From Paraburkholderia aromaticivorans (GTDB lineage: Bacteria; Pseudomonadota; Gammaproteobacteria; Burkholderiales; Burkholderiaceae): a DNA stretch of 64,000 nt. The notes beneath the pieces are model-generated. The model made no database searches, had not been told where the DNA came from, and worked only from the letters and a program-made list of their open reading frames with translations. Position 1 is the first letter of the stretch; each line of letters opens with the position of its first letter. The stretch spans positions 2,914,001 through 2,978,000 of the forward strand of contig NZ_CP022989.1 in NCBI RefSeq assembly GCF_002278075.1. Direction: 5' to 3'. Shown here in pieces: positions 40,317-49,300 of the stretch. The position numbers were made by a program, and so were the translations under genes.

Positions 40317-40415
40317 GTGCTTCTCCTTTGCGGCGGCCGGATACGATATGCCGGCAAAGGCCCGTATCTGCCGCGACTGGCAACACGGGCCGCGCCTATC
40401 GGCCCTGGCCCGGCG

Positions 40416-40889
40416 TCAAATCGTCAGGAAGCCCTGAAAGATCCAGGGCAGCTTCAACTGGGAAGAATGGTTCGGCTCGCCGAGCGGGCCGGTGCAGGAG
40501 CCGGAGAAGCCAGGACTGCCGTCGGACGAAAACGCCGGCACGAATGAATAGACGTCGTTGATCGTGACCAGAAAGTCGGGGTTGAACCGCGAAGGCGCGT
40601 AGATGGAAACGTTCCTGAAAAACTTGAGCGACGGCTCATCGAGCAGTGCGTCGGGCGTCGAAGCAGTCAACGGCTCGGCGGTGTCGTAATGCGCGGGCAA
40701 CTCGTAGCGAAACTTGCCGTGGCTCACGGTTTCTGGCGGGGTGAAAGTGAGTTGTACGCCGGGATAGCACAAAGCGTAAGCCGGCGGCGCAACAGGTCCT
40801 TCCGGTCCGACAAGAAGGGGCGGATAGGCCCATAGGGCGAGCGTCAGCGGGCTCGTCCGCTGAGCGAAATATTCGGCCAGCCAGTTCAT
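40416..40889 (-). CDS. Unidentified protein upstream of ppsA
   Basis: 157 aa, with no signal peptide or membrane helix. It contains WLAEYFAQRTSPLTLALWAY and FRNVSIYAPSRFNPDFLVTI and is rich in Pro, Tyr and Phe. AGGAGGAG before the ATG at 40889 is a very strong ribosome site. Family not recognised. It is 99 nt upstream of ppsA and may be the first gene of the six-gene minus-strand run. A perfect FNR-like box is 182 nt upstream. Confidence 0.7.
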   Translation of the reverse strand: MNWLAEYFAQRTSPLTLALWAYPPLLVGPEGPVAPPAYALCYPGVQLTFTPPETVSHGKFRYELPAHYDTAEPLTASTPDALLDEPSLKFFRNVSIYAPSRFNPDFLVTINDVYSFVPAFSSDGSPGFSGSCTGPLGEPNHSSQLKLPWIFQGFLTI

Positions 40890-41071
40890 GTTGTCTCCTC
40901 CTAGGGGCACACGGGTATCGTCGTTCCATCGCTCGCCAGACTCGACAGCGTCGGGTGTTCACGACGTCATGCAAATGCGGATCGAGCCGCGCATTGAACG
41001 CGCATTGAAGCGCGCGGTCCGCAGCGCTTCGCCGCGACTGTTTCAGCATAGGTGCGGGGCTTTGCGGTCCG

Positions 41072-41085
41072 TTGATGTGCATCAA
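41072..41085. promoter_or_regulatory. FNR/ANR-like box TTGATgtgcATCAA
   Basis: Exact match to the E. coli FNR consensus TTGAT-N4-ATCAA. Probably serves the minus-strand run beginning at 40889. Confidence 0.8.
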
Positions 41086-41152
41086 CCATGGGGTCACTGC
41101 CGTGGCCGAACGCCGCAAGGCAGCGCACGGGACCGGCGTGGTCCGGGCGTGC

Positions 41153-41166
41153 TTGACTTGAGTCAA
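41153..41166. promoter_or_regulatory. FNR/ANR-like box TTGACttgaGTCAA
   Basis: Perfect inverted repeat of half sites. 109 nt upstream of BON copy 3. Confidence 0.75.
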
Positions 41167-41275
41167 TCGGGATTCTCCGGCGCGGGACTATGGTTCACGC
41201 ATCCGTTGCCGGATTCTTTCGCATTCACGGCGCACATCGCCCACCGGGAAGGGCGTGCAACGGCAGGAGATACCG

Positions 41276-41926
41276 ATGAAATCAGATCTCGAACTCAAGC
41301 ACGACGTGGATCAGGAGTTGCTTTGGGATCCTGCGCTCGATGCCAGAAACATCACCGCCACGGTGCTCAACCGCATCGTCACCCTCGAAGGTTCCGTGAA
41401 CAGTTGCGCCCAGAAACTCGCTGTGCAGAAAGCCGTGCAGCGGGTAGCCGGCAGTCGCGCGGTCGTGCTCGACCTGGTGGTCCGTGCGCCGTCTCCGTTG
41501 AGGCATACCGACGAAGATCTGGCCGCCGCGATCGTGTCGGCGTTGAACTGGCAGGAAGGGCTTCCCGAGGACGCGATCAGCGTGGTGGTGGAGCACGGAT
41601 GCGTCACCCTGACCGGCGCGGTGGACTACGGCTTCCAGCGCCAGATGGCCGAAGGGCTCGTGACCCGAATGCGCGGGGTCGTGGGCGTGGCCAATCAGAT
41701 CGAGGTGCGCATCGATCCGGTTGCCGCCGATGTCAGCAAGCAGGTTGCTGAAGCATTGCAACGGCGTTCGCGCCATGAGTCGGACGGTATTTCAGTCGAC
41801 GTGCACGATGGCGTGGTCCGCTTGACCGGCGTGGTCGACTCGCTGCTCGAGAAGCGGGTGGCATGCGGTGTCGCCTGGGGCACCAAGGGAGTCCGGTGGG
41901 TGGTCGACCAGCTGGTCGTCGCGTGA
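41276..41926 (+). CDS. Triple BON-domain protein (copy 3)
   Basis: 216 aa, third paralogue. The start MKSDLELKHDVDQELLWDPA matches copy 1. BON strands read RIVTLEGSV, GCVTLTGAV and GVVRLTGVV. It is more diverged than copies 1 and 2. AGGAGA 7 nt upstream fixes the start at 41276 rather than an upstream ATG. Probably its own transcription unit. Confidence 0.88.
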   Translation: MKSDLELKHDVDQELLWDPALDARNITATVLNRIVTLEGSVNSCAQKLAVQKAVQRVAGSRAVVLDLVVRAPSPLRHTDEDLAAAIVSALNWQEGLPEDAISVVVEHGCVTLTGAVDYGFQRQMAEGLVTRMRGVVGVANQIEVRIDPVAADVSKQVAEALQRRSRHESDGISVDVHDGVVRLTGVVDSLLEKRVACGVAWGTKGVRWVVDQLVVA

Positions 41927-41966
41927 ATTGCGGCGGCACAGGTGGCGCGCGCCGGCACTTCTTCAT

Positions 41967-41980
41967 TTGATCTGAATCAC
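41967..41980. promoter_or_regulatory. FNR/ANR-like box TTGATctgaATCAC
   Basis: One mismatch at the last base. 77 nt upstream of the BCAM0308-like gene at 42058. Confidence 0.65.
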
Positions 41981-42057
41981 CGAGGGCGCGGTGCGCCTTC
42001 TCCGCCTGTTCGCAGCGACTGCGACTTTTACGGACTTTTACGATGAGGGGCTCTGAA

Positions 42058-42570
42058 ATGACCACGATACAAGCACGCGTGAAGCGCAAACAGATGCGCC
42101 GCGACATGCAGCCGCAAGCCCATATCCACGACAGCTACCGGCCGCGCGGACGAAACGCCGGTGCATCGCGCTGCCCGGACTGCGGCGCGATCTACGACGG
42201 CGGCCGCTGGACGTGGCGCGTCTCGGCCGAGCAGATGCATCAGTTGCAATGCCCGGCGTGCAAGCGGATCCACGAGCAGGCGCCAGCCGGAGAAATCACT
42301 TTCGACGGCGACTACTTGCTGGACCGCAAAGACGAAGTTCTGGCGCTGCTTCATCACCAGGCGGATGGCGAGAGCAAGGAGCATCCGCTGGAACGCATCA
42401 TGGATATACAGCAGAACCCGGAGCATATCGTCGTGCAAACCACGGGGCCGCATCTGGTGCGCCGGCTCGGCGCGGCCATGTTGCATGCGCATCAGGGGAC
42501 GCTGGAGATCAGCTATCGGGATAACGAAGGGCTGCTGCGCGCCCATTGGGCCCGTTCTTCGGTCAAATGA
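42058..42570 (+). CDS. BCAM0308-family protein with zinc-ribbon
   Basis: 170 aa. Two Cys pairs, CPDCGAIYDGGRW and CPACKRIHEQAP, form a likely zinc ribbon at about residues 41-80. The rest (HIVVQTTGPHLVRRLGAAML, then HAHQGTLEISY) resembles the NMD3-type beta domain. The name BCAM0308 comes from a B. cenocepacia low-oxygen gene (recall); function unknown. GAGGGG 8 nt upstream favours the ATG at 42058 over 42043. FtsH follows after 43 nt, possibly in the same unit. Confidence 0.85.
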   Translation: MTTIQARVKRKQMRRDMQPQAHIHDSYRPRGRNAGASRCPDCGAIYDGGRWTWRVSAEQMHQLQCPACKRIHEQAPAGEITFDGDYLLDRKDEVLALLHHQADGESKEHPLERIMDIQQNPEHIVVQTTGPHLVRRLGAAMLHAHQGTLEISYRDNEGLLRAHWARSSVK

Positions 42571-42613
42571 CGGGCGAGGCCGGTTTTTTCCCGCAGTCTG
42601 GTGATCGACGCAA

Positions 42614-44587
42614 ATGGCGATGAATGAAAAATCCAGTTTCACCGGCGTACTGATACCGCTCGGCGTCATCATGCTGCTGCTGGCGCAGATCTTCCTGTAC
42701 CGGCAGCCGAGCGAAGCGATCGCGTACAGCGACTTTCACCGGCTGCTGGTCGCCCGGCAACTCGACAATCTGGAGATCGGTTCGGATCAGATTACCGGCA
42801 GCGTGCGGATGCCCGGTGCGGCGCCTTTGCTGCCGGCATCCGCGGCCAGCGGGCTCGCCGCCAATGGCGAACCGTGGCGCTTTTCGACCGTGCGGGTGAG
42901 CGACGATCATCTGATCGAGGATCTGGCCGCCGCGGACGTCCGCTACACGGGTGTGGCCGACAGGATCGGGTTGGCGGCCGTGCTCGGCTGGATCGTCCCC
43001 GTCCTGATGCTTGCGGCCGTCTGGAGCGTGTTCCTGCGAGGCGGCGGTGGCGGCTTGCGCGATTTCAGCGGGATCGGCAAAAGCAAGCCGAGGATCTACG
43101 TGGCGCAGGATACCGACGTCACGTTCGACGACATTGCCGGCATTGACGAAGCGAAGGCCGAACTGAAGCAGCTCGTCGAATTTCTGCGTAACGCCGAGCG
43201 TTACCGCCGTCTGGGCGGCAAGATTCCCAAAGGGGTCCTGATCGTCGGCGCGCCGGGTACAGGCAAGACCTTGCTGGCCAAGGCCGTGGCGGGGGAGGCG
43301 GGCGTGCCGTTCTTTTCGATCAGCGGGTCGGCGTTCGTCGAGATGTTCGTGGGCGTCGGGGCGGCGCGGGTGCGCGACCTGTTCGAGCAGGCACAGAAGA
43401 AGGCGCCGTGCATTGTGTTCATCGACGAACTGGATGCGCTGGGCAAAGTGCGCGGCGCCGGTGTGACATCCGGCAACGACGAGCGCGAGCAAACCCTGAA
43501 TCAACTGCTGGTCGAGATGGACGGATTTCAGCCGAATTCCGGCGTGATCATCCTCGCGGCGACCAATCGTCCGGAAACGCTCGATCCGGCCTTGCTGCGC
43601 CCTGGACGCTTCGACCGGCATATCGCCATCGACCGCCCCGACCTCAACGGGCGCCGCCAGATTCTGCTGGTTCATGTGAAGAAAGTGACCTTGGCCGCGG
43701 ACGTCGATCTGGCCGAAATTGCCTCGCGCACACCCGGTTTCGCCGGAGCCGATCTCGCCAACGTGGTCAACGAGGCGGCCTTGCATGCGGCCGAACTCGA
43801 CAAAGCCGCGGTCGACATGGCGGACTTCGACGAAGCGATCGACCGGGCAATGACGGGCATGGAGCGCAGAAGCCGCGTGATGAACGAACAGGAAAAGATC
43901 ACCATCGCCTACCACGAAGCGGGGCACGCGCTGGTCGCGCTGAGCCGCCCGCATTGCGACCCCGTCAAGAAGGTGTCGATCATTCCACGTGGAGTCGCCG
44001 CTCTGGGCTATACGCAGCAGGTGCCGACCGAAGACCGCTACGTGTTGCGCAAGAGCGAACTGCTGGACCGGCTTGACGCGTATCTCGGCGGCCGGGTGGC
44101 GGAGGAAATCGTCTTCGGCGATGTGTCGACCGGCGCCGAAAACGATCTGGATCGCGCAACGACGCTGGTTCGGCATATGGTGACGCGCTATGGAATGAGC
44201 GAACCGTTGGGGCTTTTCACGTTCGACAGCAGTGATCCCGGCCTGGCGTATCCGTCGGCGGCAGGGCGAGGCGAGCGCTTTAGCGAGAGCACCGCGAAGC
44301 TGGTCGACGACGAAGTTCGACGCGCCCTCGCCGAGGCGCACGAACGCGTGACGCGCACGCTCGCCGATCGCCGCGAGCAACTGGACCGCATCGCGAGGCG
44401 CTTGCTCGAGTGCGAAGTGCTGGACGAGGCCTGTTTGCTGCAGTTGATGGCCGGCGGCGCCGTGCCCGCCACCGCGCCGCAACAAGGCGCGCCGGACGAA
44501 CCCGGTGTGATGCAAGGGGTGTCTGGTAGCGCGGCGCCCGAGGCGCAGACCGAGGGCAGCTCGTCTCCCGTCGCGCAACACGGCTGA
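42614..44587 (+). CDS. ftsH: ATP-dependent zinc metalloprotease FtsH (accessory copy)
   Basis: 657 aa. Two membrane helices (about 10-29 and 117-139) flank a periplasmic domain. The AAA module has Walker A GAPGTGKT, Walker [12 protein letters not shown] and the arginine-finger region [20 protein letters not shown]. The zinc site is HEAGH at about 434-438. The Walker B box reads DELDALG instead of the usual DEIDAVG, and the C-terminus is Gly/Pro/Ala-rich, so it is probably a second FtsH besides the housekeeping one. It degrades membrane and some cytosolic proteins. The start lacks a clear ribosome site; the ATG at 42620 is an alternative. Confidence 0.95.
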   Translation: MAMNEKSSFTGVLIPLGVIMLLLAQIFLYRQPSEAIAYSDFHRLLVARQLDNLEIGSDQITGSVRMPGAAPLLPASAASGLAANGEPWRFSTVRVSDDHLIEDLAAADVRYTGVADRIGLAAVLGWIVPVLMLAAVWSVFLRGGGGGLRDFSGIGKSKPRIYVAQDTDVTFDDIAGIDEAKAELKQLVEFLRNAERYRRLGGKIPKGVLIVGAPGTGKTLLAKAVAGEAGVPFFSISGSAFVEMFVGVGAARVRDLFEQAQKKAPCIVFIDELDALGKVRGAGVTSGNDEREQTLNQLLVEMDGFQPNSGVIILAATNRPETLDPALLRPGRFDRHIAIDRPDLNGRRQILLVHVKKVTLAADVDLAEIASRTPGFAGADLANVVNEAALHAAELDKAAVDMADFDEAIDRAMTGMERRSRVMNEQEKITIAYHEAGHALVALSRPHCDPVKKVSIIPRGVAALGYTQQVPTEDRYVLRKSELLDRLDAYLGGRVAEEIVFGDVSTGAENDLDRATTLVRHMVTRYGMSEPLGLFTFDSSDPGLAYPSAAGRGERFSESTAKLVDDEVRRALAEAHERVTRTLADRREQLDRIARRLLECEVLDEACLLQLMAGGAVPATAPQQGAPDEPGVMQGVSGSAAPEAQTEGSSSPVAQHG

Positions 44588-44659
44588 CCTGAATCGCGGT
44601 GCCCCAAACGACTATCGGCCGCCCGGCGGCTGCAACGTGCGATAAAGCGGCCCGGCACG

Positions 44660-45886
44660 TCAGCGAATGGAGCGCCAGAAAGCCGCCAGGGCAGGGTGGA
44701 TGACATCGTGCCATTTCGGCCCGGTGAACAGGTCGTAGTGGTCGCAATTCTCAACCGTCAATCTCTGCCGCATGGCCGACGCAATGCCGCTGCAAAGCGT
44801 TTGGGCAGCATGTGTCTGACCCGCTCCGGTGATGTCGTCACGAGCCCCTTCCACGGTGCAGAGCGCCGTCGAAACGATGTCCTGAGGCCGCACGGGGTGC
44901 GGGCCCACCTGCCAGTTGCCGCAGGCGAGCGAGCATTCCTGAAAAAAGACCCGGATAGAGTCGAGAAAATAATCCTCGGTCATGTCGAGCACGGCGGCAT
45001 ATTCGTTCAGGCGCCGCCGCGCACTCGCAATCGCGCGCTCATCGCCCGAGCACTGGGCGGCCCAGTAGCTTGATTCGAGTGCCCATTGCCGCTCGGGGTT
45101 GGCGGCGACGAACGCCGCGTGCTGGATAAACCCCGGGTAGACGCGCCGGCCCGCACCGGGATGCGGCGGCGGGACCGTGTCGATCGCCATGTTGCGAAAC
45201 CAGTCGGGTGAATGGGTTCGCGCAAACCTGCCGATCTGCGTCGGGGCGATACGTGCATCGATCGGGCCGCCTGCCAGCGTGATGCTGCGCGCGGGCGCTT
45301 CACCCGCGCTCGCCGCGAGCGCGGTTGCCGCGAGCGCGGGGCCGGTTGCCTGACAGACGGCGACGATGTGCAGGGCGGAGCCACCCGCCGCGCGCAAAAA
45401 CCGCTGGATCACGAGAACATAGTCATCGAGTCCGAATGGCCCGGCGTCTAACGGCACGTCGCGAGCGTTGGCCCAGTCGGTGACATAGACGTCGCTGTCC
45501 TGCAGCAGCGCTTCGACCGCTTCGCGCAACATCACCGCGTGGTGGCCCGCCAGCGGTGCGCAGAGAAATATGGCGGGCGTCTCGCCGCCCTGTTCGGGCA
45601 GGAGCGCCGCAGCATCCGGCGCGCGGCTGAACTTGCGCAGCGTGCAAAACGGCGTGCGCTCGATCACCTGCTCGACGACGGGAATATCCCGTGCGCCGAT
45701 TCGTACCGTGGTGATGTCGAAAGGCGGCGGCTCCGTTGGTGGTTGAATCAGGCGATAGAGCCAGTCGTAACCCACCGCGGTGGCTCGCGACTCGCCGGGC
45801 TCCGTGCTGCCGCCGACAGCCGGCAGATTCCATGCGCCGAGCATGCGCATCAGGTTGCGCTGCGTTTCCAGCCATGCGTACCACAT
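44660..45886 (-). CDS. phaZ: Intracellular polyhydroxyalkanoate depolymerase
   Basis: 408 aa, matching the length of PhaZ1-type intracellular depolymerases. The nucleophile is the Cys in HIVAVCQATGPALAA (about 160-174), where lipases have Ser. YVTDWANARDVPLDAG and the C-terminal NCDHYDLFTGPKW (catalytic His) also fit. It mobilises PHB granules. GGGAGGCAGC before the ATG at 45886 fixes the start. It completes a storage set with two phasins and PhbB in this window. Confidence 0.9.
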   Translation of the reverse strand: MWYAWLETQRNLMRMLGAWNLPAVGGSTEPGESRATAVGYDWLYRLIQPPTEPPPFDITTVRIGARDIPVVEQVIERTPFCTLRKFSRAPDAAALLPEQGGETPAIFLCAPLAGHHAVMLREAVEALLQDSDVYVTDWANARDVPLDAGPFGLDDYVLVIQRFLRAAGGSALHIVAVCQATGPALAATALAASAGEAPARSITLAGGPIDARIAPTQIGRFARTHSPDWFRNMAIDTVPPPHPGAGRRVYPGFIQHAAFVAANPERQWALESSYWAAQCSGDERAIASARRRLNEYAAVLDMTEDYFLDSIRVFFQECSLACGNWQVGPHPVRPQDIVSTALCTVEGARDDITGAGQTHAAQTLCSGIASAMRQRLTVENCDHYDLFTGPKWHDVIHPALAAFWRSIR

Positions 45887-46198
45887 GCTGCCTCCCTGGG
45901 CTTGTCTCGGACCCGTCAATCGATACCGGCGCCGGTTGTCATTGTGCTGGCGAACTCACGCGCGCGTTGCTCGCGATGTCACGCCCGGCCGGGTAAGCGA
46001 TCCGGAAAAATCCTTCGCATAGCCGGGGATAACGTTGCGCCGGCCAGTTCTCATGGGGTTGACCGGGATCAATGATCCAGGGTTCACAACGAATACTGTT
46101 GGTTTGCGGGGCTCGAACGGCTCGCGCCGGGCGGCGTGTGTCGATACTTCCGCTCATCAGCCCAGTCCATGGGGTCATTAGAACAGGGAGAAGGCTCA
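45887..46198. other. Divergent intergenic region
   Basis: 312 nt between phaZ (minus) and lemA (plus) with one perfect FNR-like box (46059-46072). No coding frame supported. Confidence 0.6.
46059..46072. promoter_or_regulatory. FNR/ANR-like box TTGACcgggATCAA
   Basis: 126 nt upstream of lemA and 172 nt from phaZ. Both half sites fit. Confidence 0.7.
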
Positions 46199-46819
46199 AT
46201 GCGCACCCTATGTCTTGGTTTGCTGGCTGTCATCGTCGTGATGGTCTCCGGATGCGGCTACAACGCCATTCAGAGGCAGGACGAGCAGGTCAAGGCAAAC
46301 TGGTCGGAGGTCGTCAACCAGTACCAGCGTCGCGCCGACCTGGTACCGAACCTCGTGAACACGGTGAAGGGCGTTGCAGGCCAGGAGCGCTCGGTGCTGA
46401 TCGGCGTCACCGAGGCGCGCGCGCGTGTCGGATCGGTACAGGCAACGCCGGAGCTCCTGAACGACCCGCAGGCGTTCGCCCGTTTCGAGTCGGCTCAGGC
46501 GCAATTGTCGAGCTCGCTCGCGCGACTGCTCGTCGTCTCCGAGGCGTACCCGCAGTTGAAGTCGGACGCCAGTTTCCGCGACCTGCAGGCACAACTCGAA
46601 GGCACCGAAAACCGCATTGCGGTGGCCCGAAACCGCTATATCAAATCAGTGCAGGACTACAACACGACGGTCCGGTCGTTCCCGTCCAATCTCACGGCCA
46701 GTCTGTTCGGCTACAAGGAAAAGCCCAATTTTTCGGTCACGAACGAAGCGGAGATCGCCCGGCCTCCGCAGGTCGATTTCAATACGGCGCCCACGCCGGC
46801 AAGCGGAGCGGCCAATTGA
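46199..46819 (+). CDS. lemA: LemA family lipoprotein
   Basis: 206 aa. Signal peptide with lipobox VSGC (MRTLCLGLLAVIVVMVSGC), then the LemA core YNAIQRQDEQVKANWSEVVN, RRADLVPNLVNTVKG, and the closing ARNRYIKSVQDYNTTVRSFP. LemA proteins are helical, membrane-anchored, and usually paired with TPM-domain proteins, as here. GGGAGAAGG upstream sets the start. Function not firmly known; envelope maintenance is suggested. Confidence 0.93.
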   Translation: MRTLCLGLLAVIVVMVSGCGYNAIQRQDEQVKANWSEVVNQYQRRADLVPNLVNTVKGVAGQERSVLIGVTEARARVGSVQATPELLNDPQAFARFESAQAQLSSSLARLLVVSEAYPQLKSDASFRDLQAQLEGTENRIAVARNRYIKSVQDYNTTVRSFPSNLTASLFGYKEKPNFSVTNEAEIARPPQVDFNTAPTPASGAAN

Positions 46820-47673
46820 ACATCCTGAAACTGGCCGGCGCATGGCTGCTGGCGTTGTGCGCATTCCTGCCGCCCGGCGCTCGCGCGCAAGTGCCGGTTC
46901 CGGCGCTGACCGCGCATGTCACGGACGTGACGGGCACCCTCGCCGACGCTCAACGCGCTTCGCTCGAACAGACCTTGCAGGCGTTCGAGGCAAAAAAGGG
47001 CAGTCAGATTTCCGTGCTCATGGTGCCGACCACCGCGCCCGAAACCATCGAGCAATATTCGCTTCGCGTCGTCGAGCAATGGAAGCTGGGCCGCAAGAAC
47101 ATCGATGATGGCGTGCTGCTGATCATCGCGAAAGACGACCGGACGCTGCGCATCGAAGTCGGCTATGGGCTCGAAGGCGCGCTGACCGACGCAACCAGCA
47201 GCCGCATCATCAACGAGACGATCGTCCCCCGGTTCAGGCAGGGCGACTACTACTCCGGCGTCGCCGCCGGCCTCGACAGCATCATGCGGGTCATCGATGG
47301 CGAGCCGTTGCCGCCGCCGAACCGGCCTGCCGGCGGCACGGCGCAGCTTGCACACTATTTGCCGGTTCTTTTCGTGCTGACGCTTGTCGCGGGCGGTCTG
47401 TTGCGCGTGTTGCTGGGGCGGCTGCCCGGCGCCATCGTGACCGCAGGCGCGGTTGCGGTGGTGGCCTGGATGTTGTCAGGCGCGCTGTTCATCGCCGCCG
47501 TCGCCGGCGTGATCGCCTTCGCGTTCACGCTGCTCGGCAGCGGTCTGGGCGCGAACGCGGGCGCTCGCGTGATCGGCGGGCAGCCCGGCAGGTTCGGCGG
47601 CGATTCCGGCCGCACCCTCTTCAGGGGCGGTGGCGGCGGATTCGGCGGCGGTGGCGCGTCGGGCAGGTGGTAG
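46816..47673 (+). CDS. TPM-domain membrane protein (YgcG type)
   Basis: 285 aa. Signal peptide (LAGAWLLALCAFLPPGARAQ), then the TPM domain (about 30-160: HVTDVTGTLADAQRASLEQT, DDGVLLIIAKDDRTLRIEVG), two membrane helices (about 178-230) and a Gly-rich tail. TPM domains have been linked to photosystem repair and phosphatase activity; the role here is unknown. The start is a TTG at 46816 overlapping the lemA stop (TTGA), with GGAG upstream. No ATG or GTG gives a complete signal peptide. Confidence 0.88.
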   Translation: MNILKLAGAWLLALCAFLPPGARAQVPVPALTAHVTDVTGTLADAQRASLEQTLQAFEAKKGSQISVLMVPTTAPETIEQYSLRVVEQWKLGRKNIDDGVLLIIAKDDRTLRIEVGYGLEGALTDATSSRIINETIVPRFRQGDYYSGVAAGLDSIMRVIDGEPLPPPNRPAGGTAQLAHYLPVLFVLTLVAGGLLRVLLGRLPGAIVTAGAVAVVAWMLSGALFIAAVAGVIAFAFTLLGSGLGANAGARVIGGQPGRFGGDSGRTLFRGGGGGFGGGGASGRW

Positions 47674-47675
47674 CC

Positions 47676-48173
47676 ATGGATCTCGAACGGATCGTCAGAC
47701 ATTTGTTCCTGACCCGCTGGCATGTGAACCGGGCTTTCCCTGTCTCCGTGTTGCGCGCGATCGAACAAGCCGTCCGCGACAGCCATCGCGCGCATATGGG
47801 GCAGATCCGCTTTGCCGTCGAAGGCACGCTTCACATCGCGGCGCTATGGGAAGGGATATCGGCGAGAGAACGCGCGATCGACGTTTTTTCTCAATTGCGA
47901 GTCTGGGATACCGAGCACAACAATGGGATACTGATCTATCTGCTGCTCGCCGATCATGATGTGGAGATCGTGGCCGACCGGGGCGTGCATGCGAGGGTCA
48001 AACCGGGCGAGTGGGAAGCCATCTGCCAGCGAATGGAGGCGGAATTCAAACGTGGTAATTACGAGGCCGGCGTGCTGAGCGGCGTCGGACTGGTGACGGA
48101 GCTGCTCAGGCAGCATTTCCCCGCACAAGCGGGAATGGGCGAGGAACTGCCGAGCAAGCCCGCTATTCTCTGA
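47676..48173 (+). CDS. Soluble TPM-domain protein
   Basis: 165 aa. A second TPM domain without signal peptide or membrane helix: LRAIEQAVRDSHRAHMGQIR, then NNGILIYLLLADHDVEIVAD and GNYEAGVLSGVGLVTELL. Presumably cytoplasmic. It directly follows the YgcG-type gene (2 nt gap), giving the common lemA-TPM-TPM trio. The ATG at 47676 with AGGTGG upstream is preferred over a GTG at 47667. Confidence 0.88.
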   Translation: MDLERIVRHLFLTRWHVNRAFPVSVLRAIEQAVRDSHRAHMGQIRFAVEGTLHIAALWEGISARERAIDVFSQLRVWDTEHNNGILIYLLLADHDVEIVADRGVHARVKPGEWEAICQRMEAEFKRGNYEAGVLSGVGLVTELLRQHFPAQAGMGEELPSKPAIL

Positions 48174-48309
48174 CCCGGCGCCCGCGTGCAGCGGCCGGGC
48201 GAGGTTTCCTCGAACGAGCGGCCGCCGGGTGGCGTGCGGATAGTCCGTTCGCGCCTCAGGTCGACACGCGCGGGGCTCGAACAGGTACTGAGTGCAGGGA
48301 GTGGAAAAC

Positions 48310-48879
48310 GTGAAAGATGCGTACGAGCGGCGTGCATTGCTGCTTCATCTTGGCGATGTGCTGGAGACGGTCAACCGTCTCATGACTTGCAACGCTGACA
48401 GGCAGACCGTGCGCGAGGTGGTCGCCGCGAATGATTCGCTCGAGGGCTTGCCGCTGCTGTTGCAGATATCGCCCTCGATGACTACGCGGGACTTCGTCGA
48501 GCATGCCTGCGCGGCGTTTGATTCGTGGCCCAAGGCGTTGCTTGAATTGGAACTTGATCGCGAGTACCTCGCGCGTACGGTTCGGGAGGCGCTTTTTGCG
48601 GGCAATGCGCAAGGCTGGCAGGCGTACGTCGCGACGCTGCGCGAGGCGGTTGCGTGGTTCGGCACGGGGCTGGAGACCATTGAGGAAATTCAACCTGGCG
48701 AGGCCGCCGCGAGTGGCGATACGGATGAGCCGGAGCCTCTCGCCCGCGACGCGCAGATGGCGCGTCCGCATGCCGCCGATATCGAACGCGATGATGGCGA
48801 CCGGTCACCGGCTTCGCGTGAGAGTGTGGAAAGCGACCCGCGCCTTTATCCGTCGTGGCCCTGGAAATCTGGCGGGTGA
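48310..48879 (+). CDS. Unidentified acidic protein
   Basis: 189 aa. The N-terminal part is helical (LLLHLGDVLETVNRLMTCNA, LEGLPLLLQISPSMTTRDFV, WPKALLELELDREYLARTV). The tail from about 130 is acidic and disordered. No signal peptide. Possible starts are GTG at 48292, 48301 and 48310; the last has GGGAG 8 nt upstream and is used. A strong terminator lies about 110 nt downstream. No family recognised. Confidence 0.65.
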   Translation: MKDAYERRALLLHLGDVLETVNRLMTCNADRQTVREVVAANDSLEGLPLLLQISPSMTTRDFVEHACAAFDSWPKALLELELDREYLARTVREALFAGNAQGWQAYVATLREAVAWFGTGLETIEEIQPGEAAASGDTDEPEPLARDAQMARPHAADIERDDGDRSPASRESVESDPRLYPSWPWKSGG

Positions 48880-48956
48880 CGGTCTGATCAGATGATGTTG
48901 CGCGCCAGCTTGATTCAGCACAAAGCAGGTCGGGCGACAGCGGGATAAGGTTTGTC

Positions 48957-48974
48957 TGGGGGTGGGGACCCCCA
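48957..48974 (+). other. 7-bp hairpin with GGGG loop
   Basis: Stem 48957-48963 pairs with 48968-48974. It stands 15 nt before the terminator hairpin, giving a two-hairpin 3' structure. Confidence 0.5.
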
Positions 48975-48988
48975 AGGAGTAGCGTGTT

Positions 48989-49015
48989 AAGCCCGGCTCG
49001 TCCGGGCTTTTTTTT
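48989..49015 (+). terminator. Rho-independent terminator
   Basis: Perfect 8-bp stem AAGCCCGG/CCGGGCTT with loop CTCGT and a run of eight T. Reads for plus-strand transcripts, so it ends the lemA/TPM/48310 group. It is the clearest intrinsic terminator in the window. Confidence 0.92.
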
Positions 49016-49116
49016 GCCCTCTTTCGTGGGGACGGCGCGATTGTCAGCCTCGCCCTCGACCCCGGTTAGCCTGCGCTGTCGCCCAGTGCTTCGTTTCACG
49101 CTGCCCAGACTCGGAC

Positions 49117-49242
49117 TCAGCGCCGACTCTGCTGCGGGCGCTTCGTTCCCTCAACGGGTTGGCGTGACTCAAGCCAGAGCGCATTGACTATGCCGAACGA
49201 AAGCGCCACTCCAATCCCCAGAATCCAGCTGAAATACCACAT
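49117..49242 (-). CDS. cydX: Cytochrome bd oxidase small subunit CydX
   Basis: 41 aa. It begins MWYFSWILGIGVALSFGIVN, then ALWLE, the characteristic CydX sequence: one membrane helix that stabilises the haem-containing CydAB dimer. GGGAG 7 nt upstream. It lies 58 nt after the cydB stop on the same strand. The basic tail after LWLES is typical. Confidence 0.93.
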   Translation of the reverse strand: MWYFSWILGIGVALSFGIVNALWLESRQPVEGTKRPQQSRR

Positions 49243-49300
49243 CGTGTGCTCCCAGTCGTTCAGGTCTAGTGATGTGCGCGAAATTGCGCGCCCGTGCCGA

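Larger units (their letters stand above)
40890..41275. other. Divergent intergenic region with two perfect FNR-like boxes
   Basis: 386 nt between the unidentified gene (minus) and BON copy 3 (plus). Boxes at 41072-41085 and 41153-41166 probably serve one direction each. No coding frame supported. Confidence 0.65.

Noticed and set aside
37737..40547. Very long open frame antisense to ppsA
   Set aside because: It mirrors ppsA codon by codon in GC-rich DNA, has an Arg/His/Asp-rich composition without any domain, and no ribosome site. Similar antisense frames over ftsH, cydA, cydB and the ABC genes were rejected for the same reason.
48984..49187. Plus-strand frame of 67 codons with an AAGGAG-like start
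   Set aside because: It begins within the terminator stem and its first residues are encoded by the hairpin and T-tract; it also runs antisense to cydX.
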